A stretch of 64,000 nt of DNA from Neopestalotiopsis rosae (taxonomy: Eukaryota; Ascomycota; Sordariomycetes; Amphisphaeriales; Sporocadaceae): NCBI GenBank assembly GCA_023078685.1, contig JALGAS010000002.1, forward strand, positions 7,130,001-7,194,000, in the 5' to 3' direction. This document shows positions 46,265 through 58,549 of this stretch, one piece after another. The position numbers were made by a program, and so were the translations under genes. The notes beneath the pieces are model-generated. The model saw only the letters and a list, made by a program, of their open reading frames with translations, searched no databases and was not told the origin of the DNA. Every line of letters begins with the position of its first letter. Position 1 is the first letter of the stretch.

Positions 46265-48319
46265 ATGAGTGATACTTCGAGTATTCCATCAACTCAATCG
46301 ATGCGGCAACAACCAGGTGCTGCATGTGATGCTTGCCGACGGAAAAAGCTTCGCTGCGACCGTCAAAGACCGATATGTGGAAGATGCGACAGCACAGGAA
46401 CGGATTGCCTTGTAACGCCAACCAAGACACCACGTGGACCCAAACGAGGGTACATGAACAGCTTGCAGGCGAGGTTGGGTAAATATGAAAAACTCGTGTC
46501 CAAACTCCACGATGAAATTTATGTTAACTCAAGGTAGCTGCTGTAGAAGGGGAACTGCGAGAGCAACGGAGTACTCTGCCAAGCCCACCAGAGCCTGAAT
46601 ATGCCTCTCTTAGTATCATTGATGCGGCCGACTCAGGGATGATAGCTATGGGAAATTTACCCCTAGGTCAGATATCATGGGTATCAGGCGTACCTGGGGA
46701 ACTGGATACGCTACCAGAATCATTTGCGCCATCAAGCGACATAGCTGGGCTCTGGAACGTACCAGAATTAGGAGAGAATGCATGGTTTTCGCCGCCCCAC
46801 GACACGTCCAAGTATCGGGACGATATAGTCGCCCCTCCGAATTTTCACATTTCTCAGTCCAGTTATGCGGCGGGATCCGGGATAAATACACCTGCCGAGA
46901 CATGTGAAGGCTCAGAAGGTTCGATTGATACTGGTATATCAAAGCTATTACAGTCTGAGCTGTGAGTTACCCTGAGCCTCAATGAGCGGGTTTTGTCTTT
47001 ATCGCTCTTTGATGATACAGAATATGATCTGATACTATGTAGTGACCAGCTATATATGGACAGGATACATGAGTTTATCCCCATCATACACCAAGCCAAA
47101 TATGCGACCTGGTGTAAATCGGAGCAAGAGACACTCAGTAATGCACAAAAGGCCTTGCGCTATGCCATGTGGACAGTAGCCGCCTCAGCATCACCATACC
47201 AGCTTACAATGCGGGACTCGCTTTACTACAATGCACGTCGCGCGATTGAGAGTCTTGATAGTCAGAGCAACGTTAAGAATCCAGTTGAGACTGAGATTGT
47301 ACAGGCGTGGCTCCTGCTTGCTGTGTATGAGCTGAAATGGGTCGGATTCTCTCGTGCTTGGCTTAGCGCCGGACGGGCGTTGCGCCTCATTCAGCTTGAT
47401 CCGTTATGGGTCACATTCTTGGGGAATGCGGATCATAGATCTTGGGTCGATGCAGAAGAGCACAGGAGGACATTTTGGTTCGCCTATTGCCTGGATCGTT
47501 TAATGAGTTTACGCAACGGAACATCTCCAACGTTGACCGGCCGGGTATAGACCCCTTTGACATGTGGTACTATAGAAAAGGAATCTCTATCGCTGACCAA
47601 TACAACTCCAGATTAGTATTCCACTTCCAAGTCCGGAGACAAATTTCCAATACGGCCAACCTGCTGAGTCCCGCTACCTTCCAGATCCGGATCTACTCAA
47701 ATTTGGCTCGATCTCGATTCAGACGCTCATAGGCTCTGGTTGCCATTTTACCGACTACATTATAGTCGTCACAATGGCGGAAGCTGTGCAGGGTCACTGT
47801 ACAAATGGTTTTTGGGACAGTGGCACTATCCCTCCCGACTTTCGAGCCCGGCACGATCTATTTGGATCATTGATAACTGACAGCATTGCAACCTTCACTG
47901 TCAGCTACCAGCTCGGCGAGCAAACGAGGGATCCAATGCTTTTGTTCATCAATATGATGTGGCATACCATTGCATTATTGCTTTGGCAAACCGGCCCCCA
48001 TATATCAAGCATGGTTATAGATGGGTTTGGAACGTCCCAAGTAACGCAGAAAATGGAAAATTCCAGGTTGGAGATGTTGCGATTGATGAGATACCTCGCT
48101 GAGTCGACTGTATGGAAGGTTCGTCTGAAGCTCCCATCATTGTTATTTCAGTAATATCTACAAATGTTGGTTTCCTGCAGCATATTAATTACTTCTCTTC
48201 AGGTACATCCACTTCTGTCTATTCCACTTGAGATTTGTGTCAAGCTCTTGCCAACTCGCTTCGACCTGAAAACAATCCTCAAGGACAGACTCACGGATAT
48301 TTTTCCAAGTTTCCAATAA
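46265..48319 (+). CDS. Zn2Cys6 transcription factor, probable cluster activator (TF1)
   Basis: Five exons (46265-46478, 46538-46961, 47043-47544, 47612-48118, 48203-48319), all phase-consistent, give 587 residues. Start is the ATG at 46265; upstream the frame opens only at GTG. The zinc cluster is at residues 21-48 (CDACRRKKLRCDRQRPIC..), followed by the linker PRGPKRGYMNSLQARL that continues across the first splice as AAVEGELREQ, a coiled-coil dimerisation helix. The fungal-specific domain includes DQLYMDRIHEFIPI, HRRTFWFAYCLDRLMSLRNG and LPSPETNFQYGQPAESRYLP. The last intron uses a GTTCGT donor. Placed immediately before the PKS and divergent from the exporter, it is the best candidate for the pathway-specific activator. 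Confidence 0.85.
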
Positions 48320-50079
48320 TTTTGCCACCTCCAAATTTGATTTCGGAATAAAGGTGGAAGGAATTCCACATATATCCTACCAAACACTATATCAAGAAGA
48401 CTCACGGAAGTGAATCATCGTCGAGAGTGGCCAAAACGGAATTTGTTTGTTTTCATGGATTATCTATATAACTCGTTATCTGGCGGTATTTGTAGAGCCA
48501 CTTTCTGTTCGTCCATCGGACTTTCTGACGGACGTCGATTCCGATGATCCACCCATGATGTGAATAAGAGCGTCGTCAAACGGCAATGCATATTCTTCCC
48601 AAATTATAAAAGCTGACTTACTCGGCACCGAGACCTCTCCTGTTTGATCTCGATTAAGACAGCGAACGCTGACTACATTGCGTAGCCATTCATAAGTCAC
48701 AGAGATGGTGCTACTGTGACCACTATCTTCAAGCTTCCGCTAGGGTCAATGTCTAGACTAGAAGCAATCGCATTGTGGATTTCTCATATAGCAAAACAGG
48801 CAGCAGGTCCAGAAATTGGTCAATTTCACTAAACCTAATGTGTTAATACGCCGAATGGCTGTAATGCAGGATTGTGTTGATGTACTGTATGAACTATTGA
48901 ACTCTAAATGTACTGTTACAATACCTACAACTTATCCGCGCCGAATAAATCGGACATAACTTTAATGATTCCGGGTGATGCAGAATTGAGCATGCCCCCA
49001 GGATGATTGCTGCAGGCTGCCCGAGCTGGAAAGTCCGAAACGTCATGATACAAGAGGTAGGTCGATGACTATGCTGTGCCATGTCTGAGGCTCTACTCAT
49101 CCTTGAAAAGCAGGGTCTATAGTCACACTGTATAGCAATTTCAGACCGCCTCATTCTCGCACCATCGCATAACTCCGGCGCGAGCGAGGTATCCTATCAA
49201 TTGTCTCACGTCAGAAATCGAATTACCGATCTAACCTGCAATTGGCACGGCCAAGGCTCCGCTCAGGAGATAGCGAAATTCCCGCCCCGCGAAAATGTGA
49301 TGACAGACAGGGCCGTCTTACTTTCCCTTTCAGAATGCTACCATGACACGCACGTCAGCAGGCAACCATAAGCATGTCGGCGGCGCTGTTTACTCCAGTG
49401 ATGTAACGACGACATATTTTGTCGCACGGTGGGAAATCATGATGCTAAGACCTATTTTGCCTGCGACTATAACGACAATGAAGCACCTGTGGCACTATTC
49501 GAATGCAAAGCTACCTTGTCATGGTGATAACAACCCACACTGTTACACACCTTACACACACAAGACTCGTCATCTCCCTCGGGTACCGGGACGATTTATC
49601 AACAAGTGTTGTCACAAAGTTCCAATTATTGTAGAGATTAGATAGAGGCGAACATGACAATACTGGTTCATCATGCGTCGGCATCACCTTATTGGCACTG
49701 CATATGAAGTTACACAGTCCGGAAGATCGACGTGAAGCTATCAAAGCCCGAGATTTTGCTTTCATTCTCCGGAACAAATCTCTCCATACCGTATACTGGA
49801 ATATGAAGGGATGGAATAGGTGCCATCATGATTGTTATATAGTATCAAAGTCAGCTGCTGACGATATTTCCATTCTTCTCTTCACGATTCTTGATTCAAC
49901 AGACAAGATCAGAGGCTGATGTTCAACCACGCCCTTAGTCAAAGAATAGCAAGATTTACTATTTGCTCTCTGAACCCCTGTCTTATACGTTAGAAAGATC
50001 GTATTGTCGGTCTACCATACAATTTTGCTATTCCTCCAGATACCTAGTTGTTTTTAGAACTTCTCCCTCTTCACATTTC
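48320..50079. promoter_or_regulatory. PKS upstream region
   Basis: 1.76 kb between TF1 and the PKS with no recognised gene. A CGGGTACCG element (CGG-3 nt-CCG) lies at 49580-49588, about 490 bases before the PKS start. The last 150 bases are pyrimidine-rich. Confidence 0.45.
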
Positions 50080-53000
50080 ATGATGACTAAGTCGTGGCAT
50101 CAAAGTCTCGGGTCAACCCCAGCAATGCTACTTTTCGGGCCATTGTCACTTTCATTCGATGAGGCTGCCGTTCTTCAGCTCCGGGAGAACCTGATCAACA
50201 CCCCACATCTCAACTGGCTCCTTCACGCCCTCTTGAACCTCGGTCACGACTGCCAAATCATCTTTGGTCAAGTCCCAAGCCTGGAAAGCGCAAGCACCCA
50301 CAAGCAACTGCTCGACGTTCTTGAATCAATCGGCACAGGGCGCTCACTCAACTTACCTGAGCGTTTACCTAATGCTGTTCTCATCCCACTAGTTGTGGCA
50401 CATCACTTGGCGCAGTACGTCACTCTCTCGGAACAAAGAGAGTTAACACACGCGGATAATGTTACTGGAGCATTGCGGGGAACGGTTGGCCTTTGCACGG
50501 GTTTATTGGGTGCTTTTGCCGTCGCTTGTTCCCCGAACCAGGCAGATCTCGAGATATACGGGGCTGCCGCTGTGCGTCTTGGCCTGCTCGCTGGTCTGGC
50601 GGTAGATTTGGGCGAAACTAACAATGGTCAGTCCAAGTCACTCAGCGTGGGCTGGAGCTCCGCCGAGGGACATGAGGCCCTTGGTCGGATACTCAAGACA
50701 GTTCCTGGAGCTTATGTTTCCGTTGGCTACGATGAGAATCGGGCCACCATCACGGCTCCAGCTTCTGCCGTTTCCAAGCTTCTGGCACAACTCAAGGCAC
50801 TTGATCTCACTGCCTCGGGAATCAGTCTTTATGGGCGGTTCCACTCTTCGCTGAACAGCGAGATTTTGACAGAACTTTTGGATTTCTGTGAAAGACATGC
50901 AGAATACCAGTTCTCCGATGCCAAAGACGTGGTCATCCCTGTCCATAGCGAGGACGAGAACGGGAATCGCGTAACCAAAGGTGCTCTACATACACACGCA
51001 CTACGATCCATCCTCGTCACGTCTCCAGTGTGGCATCGCAATCTTTCGAATGCATTGACTGGAGAAGATGATGGAACAATGTTCTTGTCCCTTGGTAGAG
51101 AGCGTTGTGTACCTCCGAGCTTGTTGCGCAAGTTGGGTGCAAGGCACATCCACTTGGCCGACTCGTCCCCTAACGTCCACCTGAGCACGGCGAGTCAAAC
51201 GTATGCGGAACGGCCGTGGAGGGATAACGATATTGCCGTGGTCGGCATGGCGTGTAAATTGCCTGGCGCCAACGACTTGACCGAGTTTTGGGATTTGCTA
51301 GCCTCTTCCAAGCCACAACACCAAGAAATCGGTCGTGATCATCCACGGTTCGACTTTTCCGACTCTCCCTACCGTTCCGTCGACGACCCGGGAATGCGGC
51401 GCAAATGGTTTGCCAACCTCATCAGCGGGGCCGATCAATTCGATCACAAATTCTTCTCGAAGAGCCCTCGTGAGAGTGCATCCATGGACCCGGCGCAGCG
51501 GCTCCTGTTGCAGGTCGCGTACCAGGCGGTGGAGCAGAGTGGCCATCTGAACAAAAATTATAATGGTACCAACAATAACGTCGGTGTGTATCTTGGCACT
51601 ACTGGCAACGAGTACCAGGCCAACGCAGCCAGTCAGGCAGCCAATGCTTTCACCACGACTGGAAATCTGCAAGGTTTCTTAGCGGGTAAACTCAGTCATT
51701 ACTTTGGATGGACTGGCCCAGCTATGGTCGTAGATACAGCCTGTAGCGGCTCGCTCGTGGCCATTCACCAGGCGTGTAACGCCTTGGTGTCTGGAGAATG
51801 CTCGGCGGCGCTGGCGGGCGGAGCGCACGTCTTGACGCAGCCAGTCTGGTTCCAGAACCTCGCGGCGGGACAATTCCTGAGTCCCACGGGTCAGTGCAAG
51901 CCATTTGACGCCGCCGCAGATGGGTATTGCCGTGGCGAGGGTGTCGGCGCTGTGTTTCTCAAGCGCATGGACCGCGCAGTGGCCGACGGAGACTCGATTC
52001 TGGGCGTCATTGCCGCCACGGCCGTTCAGCAAAACCAAAACTGCACGCCCATCTTTGTGCCTAACGTGCCCTCTCTAGGCGATCTATTCAGGACAGTAAC
52101 CACAAAGGCTGGAGTCAAACCATCGCAGGTGTCGGTTGTCGAAGCGCACGGTACGGGTACCCCCGTTGGCGACCCAGCCGAGTACTCGAGCATCAAGACG
52201 GTTCTAGGTGGACCGAACCGAACACATGAAGCGCCACTCGTGCTTGGGTCAGTAAAGGGTCTCGTTGGCCATCTCGAGGGCACCTCTGGTGTCGTGGCAA
52301 TGATCAAGCTGCTGCTCATGCTACATGTTGGTCTCGTACCACCACAAGCCAGCTTCAAGGCCATGAACCCAACTATAGGGGCGACGTCAGATGACAACAT
52401 GGCTGTTGCCACTAAACTGCAGGCATGGGATGCTGATTTCCGTGTTGCCCTCATGTGAGTGTCTCAGAGTTCATCATTTTGATTGATCCTGTTGGAAAAT
52501 GCACTATGAAGTACGAAACTGACTCATCTTTACAGAAACAATTACGGTGCCTCTGGTTCCAATGCGTCAATGGTCCTTGCCCAGGCACCAGCCTTACAGC
52601 TGATAAATGCCACTGTGATGCCTGATGGAGTCAAATACCCGTTTTGGCTCAGTGCACACGATAATGAAGGGCTTCGACGCCGCGCAAAGATCCTGAATGA
52701 CTATATTGGCCGCCACCGGGGCCGCCACTCACTAGCCAACCTGTCGTACAATGTCGCCTATCAGCAGAACAGAGCCTTGAATACCCGCGCCATGATAATT
52801 GCGGCATCCGTCAGTGAGCTTAGCCAAAAGCTGGCTGTACTCGAGAAGGGTGAAGCACAACCCGTCAATGATCATAAGGTTGTGCTGTGTTTCGGTGGCC
52901 AAGTATCCACGTTTGTCGGGTTGGACCGTCAGATCTACGAAAGCACAGCTCTTTTCAAGAAACATGTCGATGCGGTAGATACAATAGCCCAATCTCTCGG

Positions 53001-56000
53001 AGTGGGCAGCATCTTTCCCACAATTTTCCAGCGCACTCCGATCCAAGACACGGTCCTGTTGCAAGTCGCCTTGTTTGCGCTGCAATATGCGTGTGCGCGC
53101 AGCTGGCTCGACTCTGGAATAACACCAGTCGCCATAATTGGGCATAGTTTCGGCGAGCTCACCTCTCTCTGTGTGTCACAGTCCTTGTCGCTAGGAGACA
53201 CTGTCAAAATGATCACGAACCGGGCTACCTTGGTGCGCGATACCTGGGGCTCTGATAAAGGCGCAATGATAGCAGTGTCCGAGGCAAGCCTAGAGGATAT
53301 GCAGCGGATACTTGTAAAAGTCAACACCCAGCATGACGATTCTCCCGCCAGTATCGCCTGTTATAATGGGCCGCGAAGCTTCACCATTGCTGGCTCTACC
53401 ACTGCCATTGATATTCTGACAAAGGACCTCACTGCCAGTCCCGCTGCAGGGATCAAGTCGAAAAGACTGGATGTATCCAACGCGTTCCACTGTGCCCTCG
53501 TGGACAGCCTTGTAGATGAACTTGAAAAGAGTGCACAAGGACTAGTGTTTCACGAACCGGTGATACCAATCGAGCGAGCTACGGAGAAGGCCGCAAAATC
53601 AGGCAAGATTACTGCAAAGTTTGTCGCGGATCACATGAGAAACCCCGTCTACTTTGATCACGCGCTCCAACGTCTTGCTGCCAAGTATGCTACTTCCTCA
53701 CTCGTGTTCCTTGAGGCGGGCTCAAACTCTACCATTACGCACATGGCATCTCGAGCGCTTGCAAAAGCAAATCTTAAGAGTGCTCATTTCCAAGGTGTCA
53801 GCATCACCAAGTGCGATGATGGTTGGAACAAACTCACCGATGCTACACTGGGCCTCTGGCGAGTAGGGCTCAAGGTCCATCACTGGGCTCACCATCCTCT
53901 CCAGAGCCGCGCGAGCTCGGATATCAGCTCACTGCTGTTGCCGGCGTATCAGTTCGATCCCGAGTCTCGGCACTGGATCACGCTTAAGGTTCCACCCAAG
54001 TATGCACCAGCGCTGCCGGGTTCAAGTGACAGTCATCCCTCAGCTGGAGCCAAGGAGACAGAGGAGGATGGCCTCGTGATTTTCACTGGCTACCAAGATG
54101 GCAATGCCGAGCAAGTGGCTCGATTCCGAATCAATACGTCGAGCCCGAAATTTGAGCAGCTCTTGAGTGGACACATGACGCTGCAGACAGCGCCCATTTG
54201 CCCAGCAACAGTACAAATTGGTCTCGTGGTTGAAGGCCTTTCTGGTATCCGCCCTGTTTATACTCAAGATGGATGCACACCACAGTTCCACGACATTCAG
54301 TACCACTCACCAGTATGTGCAAACTCCAGTGTCACGACCTGGATCGAGGCAACGGCAGAGGGTGAACCAGGGGCTGCTGAAAACGGTAAATGGCGCTTTG
54401 AAGTGTTCAGTACGGATGCGAAAGTGGCTGCCAACAAGACAACTAAGAACCTGCATACAACGGGTCATGTTCACTTCATGCCAGGCAATGACGCATCGTT
54501 GCAGAGAGAGCTTGCCTATTTCCCACGCCTATTCGGCCATGACCGCGCGACTGACCTCCTATCACGATCCGATGTTGACGAGGTACTTGCCAAAAGAAAC
54601 ATTTATCGCATCTTCTCTGAGATTGTCGATTACGGGGATGAATACCAGGGCCTGCGCAAGCTGGTGGGCAAAGGAAATGAGGCAGCCGGTGTGGTGATCC
54701 CCGTGACTACGAAGCCGACCCATGAGGCTGCGAACAACGTCAAATTTGACCCTCATCTGTCTGATGCCTTTTGCCAGGTCGCCGGCGTGTGGGCCAATTT
54801 CTTCAGCGCCCGATCTCCCAGCGATTCATACCTCGCAAACGGAATTGGACAATGGATTCGAGCACCAGCCAAGAAGACTGCGCCGACCGAGATCCACGTC
54901 TTTGCTACCACCCACCGCTCCTCGGACAAGACGTTCCTCTCTGATGTGTTTGTTTTCGATGCCGCTGACGGGTCCCTACTCGAGGTCATACTAGGGATCG
55001 CTTATGTCCAGATCCCAAAGGCTGCGATGAGTAGATTGTTGCGTCGCATGAGCGATGAACGATGGCTGGCATCGAGTGCGCCCACACAGACAGTGCATGC
55101 TTCCGATATTCCTACCATCAAGGCTATCCCAGTTCCACAACAGTCACTCCCATCGGTGTCACTACCTCCCCGTGAAGAAGTGGCAGCTGCATCGCAAGCA
55201 CCAAAGCCTGGGATTGACATCTTTGGTCGCGTTCAGAGTATCATTGCCGACCTTTCTGGCCTCGAGCCTAACGAAATCAAGAGGGATAGCGAGCTGGCTG
55301 ATCTTGGCATTGACTCGCTGGTGGGTATGGAGCTCATCAACGAACTAGAGTCGGCTTTTGAGCTCAAACTCCCTGAAAATGAAATCCAGGTTGTTGTTGA
55401 TATCCCAGGATTGATGAAATGCCTACTTGCTACGCTCGGAGCAGATGCATACGTTAGCGATGACGAAGACTCGGATCTGTCAACATCTAGCAATACCCAG
55501 GGCAACACTGGGCAGACCACTCCGGCACCAGCAGAGAGTGTCAAAGCTGACGAGCCAGATATGGACCTTTCCTTTGAGACCGTCATGGATGCCTTCAACG
55601 GAGCCAAGGCCCTGACGGACGAAAGGATTGCCGAGGTCGGGCAGACTCGTTACATTCAAGACGCTCTGCCACTTCAAAACGATCTGACGGTGGCTCTTAC
55701 CATCGAGGCCTTTGAAGAGCGCGGAGCCGGGCTTCGGGATGCCCAACCTGGGCAGCGTCTTGTACGCATTGCTCACGGCGCTGAACACAAGCATCTGGTG
55801 ACTTATCTGTATCGCATGCTCGAGACACAGACTCAAGCTATCAAGATTGATGGTGACGACATCATTACACGTACGGCGGTACCAATACCTCAGCTTTCGA
55901 GCCGCGCTGTAAGATACTCATTTCCTGTCATTGGCCGAGATTTAAGCTCAGAAAACCACTAACACTGCACCATAGATCTTTGAAGACTTGGCCGCTCGTT

Positions 56001-58209
56001 TCCCCGACCAGCAAACAGCTGATAAGCTCACCTATTTCGCTGGTTCCAATCTCGCACGCGTCCTATCCGGTGAGACGGATGGCGTGAAACTGATTTTTGG
56101 GAGCGCTCAAGGCCGCGAACTTGCCGCTGGTCTATATGGGGACTGGCCACTTAACCGCGCGACCTATGCTGGCCTTGAAGATTTCCTCACGCGTCTCGCT
56201 AATCGGCTCAGTTCCAACGGCAGTGGCATCGATACGGAAAATCCGTTGCGCATCCTAGAAATGGGGGCGGGCACAGGCGGCACCACCAAGCGCCTAGTAC
56301 CATTGCTGGCCAAGCTCGGCCTACCCGTCGTGTACACATTTACCGATCTCTCCCCGTCGCTCGTGGCGCAGGCGCGCAAGCGGTGGTCCAAGGACTACCC
56401 CTTCATGCGCTTCGCTGCGCACGATATTGAAAAGACGCCGGCACCCGAGCTCGAAGGCACGCAGCACTTTATCGTGGCCAGCAACGCCGTGCACGCCACT
56501 CACTCGCTGCAGGAGAGCACGCGCTGCATTCACCGCATGCTACGCCCTGACGGCTTCCTGTGCCTAGTGGAGATGACGCGGCCCATGTTCTGGGTTGACA
56601 TTGTGTTTGGCCTGTTTGAAGGGTGGTGGATGTACGACGACGGCCGCGAGCACGTTATTGCGCACGAGAAGAGATGGGAGGCGGATCTCCACGCGAGTGG
56701 CTATGGTCATGTGGACTGGATCGACGGGGCGAGTGAGGAGAGTAAGGTTTGGAAGCTCATCATTGCAGCGGCGAATCCTGAAAGCAGGTGAGTTGGGAGC
56801 CCTGCCTTCTTTTGTACATAGTGATTATTTATTGAATTTCGAGTAATTGTTAACATTCTTTATGCTACAGGTGTAGTCGTGCTGAAAATACTCTCGTGTC
56901 AAAAGTCTTCTCTCCGCATGTATCCAGTACTTCACCAGAATGCGCCGAGCGGGAAAAAGTCATTGCCAGATACGTGGCTGAACTCTCAAGCGGGTGGGAT
57001 CAGCCACTCAAGATCACTGGCGACCTTCCTCGCTCCAAGCAACCTGAGTCACACGGAATTTGCGTCCTAATTACAGGTGGAACCGGTGGACTTGGTTCTC
57101 ACCTCGTAGCCAAAGCGCTGGCTCGGCCTGGCGTATCGCGTGTCATATGCCTCAATCGCCGGAACAATAGACAAGAAGCACGTCAGAGACAGTTACAGTC
57201 TCTAACGGAAAAGGGGACAGGCGTTGCCATTAGAGACGTCGAGGACCGCATTGAAGTGATTGAAGCAGACCTCTCCAAGCCGAGCCTTGGACTATCCGAA
57301 GAGGTCTATGCCAACCTAGTCAACACAGTCACGCACATTGTGCACAACGCCTGGCTCATGCACTCCAAATGGCCGGTCAAGCGCTTTGAGCCGCAACTAC
57401 GCATCATGATTAACATGATTAATCTGGCGCGACATATTTCTATGCGGAAAGGTCCTGAAAGACCTGTGACGTTTGAATTTATCTCGTCCATTGCTACAGT
57501 TGGACATCACCCCCTCTGGACCGGCCGCCCCGTGGTCCCCGAAGATCGCGTGCCCATTCAGAGCGTGCTGCCGACCGGCTACGGCGAAGCCAAGTATATA
57601 TGCGAGCGCCTCCTGGACACCACCCTGCATCAGTACCCTGACCGGTTCCGCGCCGCTGCCGTACGTCTGGGTCAGATTGCCGGCAGCTCGCTGACGGGCT
57701 ACTGGAACCGTACCGAGCATATCTCCTTCCTCATCAAGTCTTCGCAGACCCTGGGCGGCCTGCCCGACTTTGCCGGCAGCCTGGGATGGACCTGCGTCGA
57801 CGACATGGCCGGCACGCTGGTAGATATTCTTCTGCAATCCGACGCTGTGCAGTTGCATCCCATCTATCACATTGAAAATCCCGTCCGCCAGCCATGGAGG
57901 CAAATGACTGCCACGCTGGCCGATATACTGCGTGTATCCGTGGTACCATTTGACGAGTGGGTGCGTCGCGTTCGCGAGTGGCCCATCAAGGCCGATAATG
58001 GTGCCGAGGGTGCCAACCCGGCGTATCTGTTGACGGACTTTCTCGATGACAATTTTGCCCGCATGAGCTGTGGCGGTTTGTTGATGGGCACGGCCAAGGC
58101 GAGAGAACATTCTCCTACCTTGGCCTCGGTTGATCCTGTTAGTGAGGCCACTACGAGGTTGTTTGTAGACAAGTGGAGAGAGATGGGATTTTTGAACGCG
58201 ACGGACTAG
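50080..58209 (+). CDS. Non-reducing polyketide synthase SAT-KS-MAT-PT-ACP-CMeT-R
   Basis: Four exons (50080-52454, 52536-55908, 55976-56787, 56871-58209) give 2,632 residues; start at the first ATG (MMTKSWHQ). Domains with visible active sites: SAT with Cys139 (GLCTG) and His255; KS ~382-800 with Cys555 (DTACSGS), His690 (EAHGTGTP) and His731 (GHLEGTSG); MAT ~905-1225 with Ser996 (GHSFGE); PT with His1338 (SGHMTLQ..) and Asp1535 (LSDAFCQV); one ACP with Ser1719 (LGIDSL); C-methyltransferase with EMGAGTGGTT from 2011; terminal reductase with TGGTGGLG (2255-2262) and Tyr2424/Lys2428 (GYGEAK). All are intact. This is the layout of methylorcinaldehyde, TropA and CitS synthases: a malonyl-CoA-derived, C-methylated aromatic chain released as an aldehyde. 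Starter and chain length cannot be read from sequence. Confidence 0.95.
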
Positions 58210-58549
58210 ATAGATTAATTTTTAATCTATATCATTTTCTCGCACACAACTATATTCCAATAGTCAAAGAGAATGTAGAGTTTGATCTTGTTCTTCAGCC
58301 TGTTGATTTTCATTCGGGGAAAGAGATTTGAAGGAGGCGACAAGCTGCCTGTTTCCTGCTGAGTAGGTCGCATGAATCGTGGATCGGTGAAAAGCTTGCC
58401 CCTGGACTGATTGCCGGCGTCAAACATACAATGCGCAAATACGAGTAGTACAATGAAACTATATTCTGGTTTACACAAACTCCAATCTCAAAATTCTAGC
58501 ATTAACAAAATGAATTCAATCGAGGGCGATCCAACTACAGCCAAATGCA
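58210..58549. other. Convergent intergenic region
   Basis: 340 bases between the 3' ends of the PKS and P450-2; AT-rich, nothing recognised. Confidence 0.6.

Noticed and set aside
46496..46533. 38-base intron (GTGTCC..CAAG) as the first TF1 intron
   Set aside because: Too short, with a poor donor; the 59-base GTAAAT..GTAG intron (46479-46537) is phase-correct and gives the continuous helix LQARLAAVEGELRE.
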